Assembly (NCBI GenBank): GCA_029194725.1
Contig: JARFXQ010000026.1
Location: 1-38,261 of the forward strand
Reading direction: 5' to 3'
Length of the DNA stretch: 38,261 nt
From: Nitrospira sp.
Lineage (GTDB): Bacteria > Nitrospirota > Nitrospiria > Nitrospirales > Nitrospiraceae
Position numbers and translations under genes: made by a program. The first letter of the stretch is position 1, and the number at the start of each line of letters is the position of its first letter. The notes under the pieces are model-generated. The model did no database searches. It saw only the letters and a program-made list of their open reading frames with translations, and was not told the DNA's origin. Of this stretch, positions 33,950 through 38,261 are shown one piece after another.

Positions 33950-33972
33950 GAAAAGGCTCCGGGAGTCTTTTC
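33950..33972 (-). terminator. Hairpin with T-run on the minus strand
   Basis: GAAAAGGCTC (33950-33959) and GAGTCTTTTC (33963-33972) pair with one G-T position around CGG. On the minus strand the hairpin is followed by AGTTTTTTTGG, giving a good intrinsic terminator for leftward transcripts. No leftward gene lies directly to its right, so it may end antisense transcription or act in the leader of the YdjM-like gene. The rest of 33855-34218 contains no recognised gene. Confidence 0.5.
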
Positions 33973-34218
33973 CACTCACAAGAGTCCAACGTTAGGGTCG
34001 CGGCTGGTCATGTCTGTTCAAGAATGATCTTCAGTGAAGGAAAACACGAACACGGCCGATCGACTCGCAGCCCCTTGCAAAAGAGAGATGTTGCGTCCGA
34101 CTGTTCTTAACCGGACCAAAAGTAATAATCACTGGCACACTCGTCTTATGAAGAGGACAATGCCGAGGCGTTCTATGAGTTTTCCGTTCTGTCATCGGTA
34201 ACCAAGGAGTCTCTTGCG

Positions 34219-34542
34219 ATGAGTGAGCAGAAAAACACTGCAATTGCCTTGAACGTCCGATTGAAACCCTCTGAATCCTCCGCCCACCCGCGCGCGGCGA
34301 ACTACACCAATGTCGGTGTTGCACAGGGCATTGCCTATCTCGACTTCGGCTTCATCGAACCAGCCCTGTTAGCTGCCGTTGCGAAGACGGCGAAGGACGG
34401 CCAAGCCGCGCCGAAAGGATTGGATGGCCACTTCGTCTCTCGCGTCGCGATGGATGTCAGCGCCCTCGCGCGTCTGCACCAACAGATTCAGCAGGTATTG
34501 GCGGGCCTGCGCGAGATACGGCAGCCGAAGGCGAAAGGGTAG
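34219..34542 (+). CDS. DUF3467-like small protein
   Basis: The 107-residue product begins 10 nt after AAGGAG. The pattern ANYTNVGVAQGIAYLDFGFI, then VSRVAMDVSALARLHQQIQQ, resembles DUF3467 proteins, which have the order N-x-V...FxLDFG...RVxM-x-P...LLxAL. These are small soluble proteins without known function. The gene is 31 nt before the next gene, on the same strand, and may be in one unit with the exported protein and the RTX gene. Confidence 0.6.
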   Translation: MSEQKNTAIALNVRLKPSESSAHPRAANYTNVGVAQGIAYLDFGFIEPALLAAVAKTAKDGQAAPKGLDGHFVSRVAMDVSALARLHQQIQQVLAGLREIRQPKAKG

Positions 34543-34573
34543 AAATAAGAGTGGCACGCAAAAGGATGGCAGC

Positions 34574-35431
34574 ATGAAGAAATTTATCGCATCTATGACG
34601 GTGTTATTGGCGTTCGGTCTTACGCAGGCACCGATCGTGTTCGCGGACGGGGTGGTGCAGAACAGTGAAGCGCAAAAAGAAGCCCGTACAGTCAAGAAAT
34701 ATCCACCCTATCCAGATGTGTGGGATTGGATCACGCCGTTTCCATCACGTACGAGCTATCGGTTTCAGGCGGAGCTTTTGCCGGACGGAGATGTGCAGCT
34801 GTCGTATCAGCTCAAGAGCAAATCCCCTAAGCCCACAGAGGATGTCATTCCTCGTGGGGAGGAGTATAGCTTTTTATTTTTTGACAAACAGTCTCTATCT
34901 CCGCCTAAAGACTTTCCTGCCCGTCATAATAAATGGAGAGTGAGACTGCCCAGTGGGAAAATTATCTTGAATCCTGGGTCCGGAGGAGGCGGCAATTGTT
35001 TTCATCTATTTGATAGAGTCTTCACGGTTCATGATCGCGAAGCGAATGAGCTGGCTCACAAGGTGCTTTTCTACGTATTGGATCATCCTGAAACCTTTGT
35101 GCCGAGCGGCATGTGCGAAGGGATGCCTTATGACGATCCACCCTTTTCCTATCGGATGGTGACCATGTTAGGCGATTTGATTCCACTGGAGGACAACACC
35201 TTTCTCGTCGTGGATTTCGAGCATGGCGTGGTGATTCGATTCGACGAACAGTGGCAGAGCAAGTCCCCGCTACTCAATCACCGCATCTTCATAATGGACA
35301 AGCAAGAGTTCAACGCATTTATTCGAAATAGGAAGTACGAGAAGTCTGAAGCAGAGGGGTATGGGATTCGGTGGCAGGTCGTCGACGAGGATCTCTATCA
35401 ATATCTGATAACGACAAAGGGGAGGCGTTAA
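34574..35431 (+). CDS. Exported protein of unknown function upstream of the RTX gene
   Basis: The 285-residue product starts at the ATG at 34574 with AAAGGA upstream; an earlier in-frame start inside the previous gene is unlikely. A signal peptide (about 1-24, MTVLLAFGLTQAPIVFA) is followed by KKYPPYPDVWDWITPFPS, a phrase I have seen in uncharacterised exported proteins. It is otherwise beta-rich with a GSGGGGNCFHLFDRVF segment and an HIGH-charge C-terminus. There is no membrane helix after the signal. The RTX gene starts 2 nt after its stop, so the two are co-expressed. It might be an accessory or protective partner of the RTX protein (inference). Confidence 0.75.
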   Translation: MKKFIASMTVLLAFGLTQAPIVFADGVVQNSEAQKEARTVKKYPPYPDVWDWITPFPSRTSYRFQAELLPDGDVQLSYQLKSKSPKPTEDVIPRGEEYSFLFFDKQSLSPPKDFPARHNKWRVRLPSGKIILNPGSGGGGNCFHLFDRVFTVHDREANELAHKVLFYVLDHPETFVPSGMCEGMPYDDPPFSYRMVTMLGDLIPLEDNTFLVVDFEHGVVIRFDEQWQSKSPLLNHRIFIMDKQEFNAFIRNRKYEKSEAEGYGIRWQVVDEDLYQYLITTKGRR

Positions 35432-35433
35432 TC

Positions 35434-37155
35434 ATGCCATTCACCGGGACTGCGGATGTGATTCGGTTCAAGGGATTGCTCAACGATGTCTTGATTCAAA
35501 ACGAGCTGGGCGGGGCCGCACCCTATGCGCTGAGTTCAGCGAAGACAGGAAGGAGTGGTTACTCGTTTGGAGTGCCTCAGTATGACCGCTCCGTCGCGGG
35601 TAGTATGGCAGGTAATAAGACGGCACGAAATCTCTTTCAAGACATTTTACGCAATGCGACCGATAGCAATGGGAATTATCTTATCGATGATGGCAACTCT
35701 ACGACATCACGCTTGAACGATAGCCTGGTCGATACGCTCTACAATAAGGCGATCCAGGTGGGTGGGGCCAGCCTGCCGCCGAGTGAAAAGACATTGGTTA
35801 ATACGGCATTGAATAGCGTCTATGGAAGGCAGGAAATTGATGGGGCATTGGATGGGACGCTCCAGCTTCGGATCGATAAAGCGGATGGCGTCATTGCGTT
35901 GGCCACAGGAGCTGACCGGACCTTTCTTGAGAGTGCCCTTGGTAAGCTCTTCTTATGTGATTATGACAACCAATTCTCTATCACGCCGGGAGGTGCTCTG
36001 GTCAAGTTTGTCCACGGACAGACGGTGTTCGGGATTACCAAGCAAGGCGATTTGGGTGTTGGAGATCTGCTGAACTTCTACTTTCATACGCAACAGACCC
36101 GACAAACGCCTCATGATCCAGTCCGGCGTTTTGCGAACGTCGTTGAAGTGGTCGGGGGGTACACGCCCGCTGATGTTGATGATGCAAAGGGGGTGCTGCA
36201 GGGCTATACCTTTTTTGTTGTGCCGAATAAAGCTCAAATTACTTCCGCCAATGCGGGTGCGCTAGCCGAGTTTATGGCGCGGGTGATCGATCCAGCCAAA
36301 GCGCCAGTTATTACTGCCTACGCCGGAGGCCGCACGATCGACGGCGAGGTGTTGGTCGGCCAAGATCAGGTGTTTCCCGGCGATATTCTGGAAGGAATGG
36401 CGAGTGGGGATTTGCTGTTCGGGGAGCGAGGGAATGATGTGCTGCGCGGTGCGGCGGGAACGGATGTGCTGTATAGAGGCGAAGGCATCGATACGTTGTC
36501 AGGCGATGCTGACGCTGACTTGCTGCGTGGCGGAGCCGGAGACGACTCGCTGCGGGGCGGTGCGGGAGACGATCTTTTGGAAGGCGGTGCCGGGTTCGAT
36601 ACCTACTATTTCAATAGCCTGACGGACGGGAACGATACGATTGAGGACTCCGATGCCACAGGTGTGATTAAGGTGGATGGGCATGTGCTGACGGGCGGGA
36701 TCAAAAAGTCTGGCGACTCCACGTGGAAGAGTTCCGATGGGCAATTTGAGTATCGCTTGGAATGGGGGCATCTGAAATTGCCCCTCAGTGGAAATACCCT
36801 CACGATCAACGAAGATTTTCAGAGCGGCCAGTTCGGGATTCATCTGATCGATGCGAAAGATCTGTCGGCGGGGCTGCCGACGTCCGGTCGGACAATCGAG
36901 GGTGATCATGAACCGTTATCGCCACCACAGTTTGACGAGATCGACAATCCCATTTGGGAGAATCCAACTCGGGTACCGATGATAGACCATCTGCAGGGCA
37001 GTGGGGGGAACGACATTATCGACGCCGGTGAGCTGGCGGACTGGCTACGCGGGAATGAAAGGCCAAAAAGATACCGGAAGTGTTTCCTCAACAAAAGTGA
37101 ATACGTGCTTTCCTCACTACAGATCGTCCGGAGTGAGTCCGGTTACTTTGGCTAG
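35434..37155 (+). CDS. RTX-repeat protein, C-terminus truncated
   Basis: The protein is 573 residues from the ATG at 35434 (GGGGAGG upstream). The N-terminal part (about 20-110) reads KTGRSGYSFGVPQYDRSVAG and NLFQDILRNA, recalling lysozyme-like domains (S-G-x-S-x-G-x-x-Q-x-D), which would suggest a cell-wall-degrading secreted protein; this is uncertain. Calcium-binding nonapeptides follow at about 315-388 (GERGNDVLRGAAGTDVL, GGAGDDSLRGGAGDDLLEGG). A second RTX start (GSGGNDIIDAGELADWLRGN, about 523-541) ends abruptly. From 37057 the sequence changes to unrelated residues ERPKRYRKCFLNKSE, reading across the hicA remnant. The usual C-terminal type I secretion signal is therefore lost. It may be non-functional or secreted poorly. 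Confidence 0.8.
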   Translation: MPFTGTADVIRFKGLLNDVLIQNELGGAAPYALSSAKTGRSGYSFGVPQYDRSVAGSMAGNKTARNLFQDILRNATDSNGNYLIDDGNSTTSRLNDSLVDTLYNKAIQVGGASLPPSEKTLVNTALNSVYGRQEIDGALDGTLQLRIDKADGVIALATGADRTFLESALGKLFLCDYDNQFSITPGGALVKFVHGQTVFGITKQGDLGVGDLLNFYFHTQQTRQTPHDPVRRFANVVEVVGGYTPADVDDAKGVLQGYTFFVVPNKAQITSANAGALAEFMARVIDPAKAPVITAYAGGRTIDGEVLVGQDQVFPGDILEGMASGDLLFGERGNDVLRGAAGTDVLYRGEGIDTLSGDADADLLRGGAGDDSLRGGAGDDLLEGGAGFDTYYFNSLTDGNDTIEDSDATGVIKVDGHVLTGGIKKSGDSTWKSSDGQFEYRLEWGHLKLPLSGNTLTINEDFQSGQFGIHLIDAKDLSAGLPTSGRTIEGDHEPLSPPQFDEIDNPIWENPTRVPMIDHLQGSGGNDIIDAGELADWLRGNERPKRYRKCFLNKSEYVLSSLQIVRSESGYFG

Positions 37156-37328
37156 ACGGGCGAGCATGCGGGGGCCGATTTCACGCGAGCGTGAAAGGAA
37201 AAGACCACATCCGCCCGCCCTGTTCGTTGGAGGACGCGATGTGACCCGGTGGAGCGCTTGATCTGTCGGCCGCTTCGAAGAAGTGTGAAGAGTACGTGAG
37301 AAGCCGGTGTTGAAGGTTAGCGGCTCAT
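37117..37328 (-). pseudogene. hicA: hicA toxin remnant
   Basis: HicA toxins are small mRNA interferases with a double-stranded-RNA-binding fold and a catalytic histidine. From ATG at 37328 the frame reads MSR, then a TAA stop at codon 4, then PSTPASHVLFTLLRSGRQIK and RSTGSHRVLQRTGRADVVFS FHAR, which includes the GSH motif with the catalytic His. One base is missing near 37190. The following frame gives REIGPRMLARLAKVTGLTPD DL and a stop at 37117. It overlaps hicB by 4 nt (ATGA). One nonsense codon and one frameshift make it inactive. Confidence 0.8.
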
Positions 37329-37544
37329 GCCGCAATGAAGGAAACGTTGAGTAATTCCTCGGGACTGCCTCATCGTTTTCGAGGCGGTTGGCCATGGTTC
37401 GGAGCGCAAGAGCCTGCACTGAAGGAAGGGCGGCAGCACGGGTTTGACCGTCGGCCATCACACCGGTAATGCCGGGACTTCGCTGATCCACCGGACGTCT
37501 TCCTCCTGCTGCAGCTCGAGCTTAAATTGAGAAACGGTTCCCAT
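37325..37544 (-). pseudogene. hicB: hicB antitoxin remnant
   Basis: HicB neutralises HicA and represses its own operon. From ATG at 37544 it reads KLELQQEEDVRWISEVPALP; a missing G near 37473 shifts the frame to GVMADGQTRAAALPSVQALA and LRTMANRLENDEAV. A second missing base near 37372 shifts it again to PEELLNVSFIAA and the stop at 37325. The order hicB then hicA, the 4-nt overlap and the conserved motifs leave little doubt about identity. Two single-base deletions inactivate it. Confidence 0.8.
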
Positions 37545-37545
37545 T

Positions 37546-37873
37546 GAAGCGTCTTTATAAGACTAGGCCTCTTAGGCTAAGCCTGACGTGTGCAAACAAT
37601 CAAGCAACTGTTCCCTAAGTGTCAACCCACTTTAGAAATGTCCGTTTGCTCCCCCCCTCGTCCGTCCTTGTTCGTACCCACTTCCGTTGGACTGTCCCCC
37701 CTCTAAGAGAAGCCAGAACAGTTCCGATCCGTTGGTACAATCGGCGCGCTGACCATCCCACGGCGATTTCACCCAAAGGCCGTGAAACTGAACGTTCGGA
37801 AGGTCAGTTGACACATAATTCGTAGCTACGACACGCGGTAACGATTTCTCCAAGTTTCTGAGTCGGCACAACA
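37546..37873. other. Gene-free region between hicBA remnant and the secretion transporter
   Basis: Apart from the solitary IS end at 37619-37645, no gene or clear signal was recognised in this 328-bp stretch. It presumably holds the promoter of the transporter gene. Confidence 0.45.
37619..37645 (+). repeat. Solitary ISNCY-like element end
   Basis: GTGTCAACCCACTTTAGAAA followed by TGTCCG matches the left end of the element at 26641 (TTGTCAACCCAATTTAGAAATG) with one change in the shared part. No transposase or second end is near it, so it is a remnant or a solo end. Confidence 0.7.
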
Positions 37874-38261
37874 ATGAATCCCATGAACAATTCGGGGGCT
37901 CAACAGGTGCATAACACTTCTGCCAGTTCAGTAAACGGGTCGTTGGCCGACAGCGGCCTGACTTGTCTCCTCATCATCGCTCGATTCCATGACCTTCCCG
38001 GTGATGGTTCACAGCTGCGGCATCAGTTCGCGCGGTCTGGGCAGGTGTTTTCCGATGCGGACATCCTCCGTGCCGCAAAGCATGTGGGACTCAAGGCCGG
38101 TCTACTCAAGACCGCATGGAGCAAACTCCAGAGGACACCGCTGCCTGCCATGGTAAAGCGAACTGATGGCCGCTATGTCGTTCTGGCGAAGGTCCAAGAA
38201 GAGAAGGCACTAGTCCAGGATCCGGTCGAAGCACGGCCGCTCGCGCTTTCTCGCGAGCAAT
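37874..38261 (+). CDS. Type I secretion ABC transporter, N-terminal C39-like domain (partial)
   Basis: The reading frame starts at ATG 37874 and is open to the window end (129 residues). Residues about 26-125 match the C39-peptidase-like domain of HlyB/LapB-type exporters: DSGLTCLLIIARFHDLPGDG, LRHQFARSG, FSDADILRAAKHVGLKAGLL, LPAMVKRTDGRYVVLAKV and VQDPVEARP. The catalytic cysteine of true C39 proteases is absent; Asp26 and Ser27 stand at that position. This is as in HlyB, where the domain binds the RTX substrate without cleaving it. It would export RTX proteins such as the one at 35434. The membrane and ATPase domains lie beyond the window. Confidence 0.8.
   Translation, partial: MNPMNNSGAQQVHNTSASSVNGSLADSGLTCLLIIARFHDLPGDGSQLRHQFARSGQVFSDADILRAAKHVGLKAGLLKTAWSKLQRTPLPAMVKRTDGRYVVLAKVQEEKALVQDPVEARPLALSREQ

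Noticed and set aside
37117..37491. 124-codon minus-strand frame as one intact protein
   Set aside because: It is a chance fusion across frameshifted hicB and hicA segments; each part matches its family only when the frame is changed.

Overview
The window looks like a stretch of chromosome from a Gram-negative bacterium. It is most likely a Nitrospira-type member of the Nitrospirota. This is an inference from gene content: a two-subunit pyruvate carboxylase, soluble transhydrogenase, membrane-anchored cupredoxins beside a periplasmic c-type haem protein, lipoprotein-type peroxidase, an AmmeMemoRadiSam B protein and many insertion sequences at moderately high GC. No rRNA or other diagnostic marker is present. 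No tRNA, rRNA or CRISPR array was found.

Layout. 1-1500: the end of an esterase gene, plsY, and an intergenic block of degenerate repeats that includes two identical 53-nt copies. 1515-2953: two small minus-strand genes (a HEPN-like protein and a 4-Cys uracil-DNA-glycosylase-like protein), each followed directly by an attC-like site. I read these as integron gene cassettes without a visible integrase. 3077-3582: a pair of tiny conserved genes of unknown function. 3648-11925: a strong promoter followed by an eight-gene operon. It contains a small protein, a MutL/GlmL-family actin-like ATPase, a barrel-sandwich/KOW-like protein, a DUF6754 membrane protein, three more membrane proteins and a Memo-family (AmrB) protein. 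No B12 mutase is near, so this is probably an undescribed membrane-associated system. 12125-18739: minus-strand metabolic genes sthA, tpx (as a lipoprotein), an alpha/beta-hydrolase lipoprotein, pycB and pycA.

19436-23575: a mobile segment. A broken IS5-type transposase is cut by an intact IS256 element with an 8-bp target duplication. Then come a NapH/CcoG-type polyferredoxin, a DUF5989 mini-protein, a terminator and a zinc-ribbon membrane protein, and then an oppositely oriented IS256 remnant. 23814-26344: minus-strand exported redox proteins, namely one c-type haem protein and two homologous cupredoxins. 26641-33133: a nest of insertion sequences. An intact IS21 (5-bp target duplication) sits inside an IS110, and that IS110 sits inside an ISNCY-like transposase gene. 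A second, intact IS110-type element sits in the same ISNCY-like element. Removing the inserts in silico restores both broken transposase reading frames exactly.

33318-38261: a YdjM-like membrane protein, a DUF3467-like small protein, an exported protein of unknown function, an RTX protein whose repeat region is cut short, a degenerate hicBA toxin-antitoxin locus, a solitary ISNCY end, and the start of an HlyB-type type I secretion ABC transporter that probably once exported the RTX protein.
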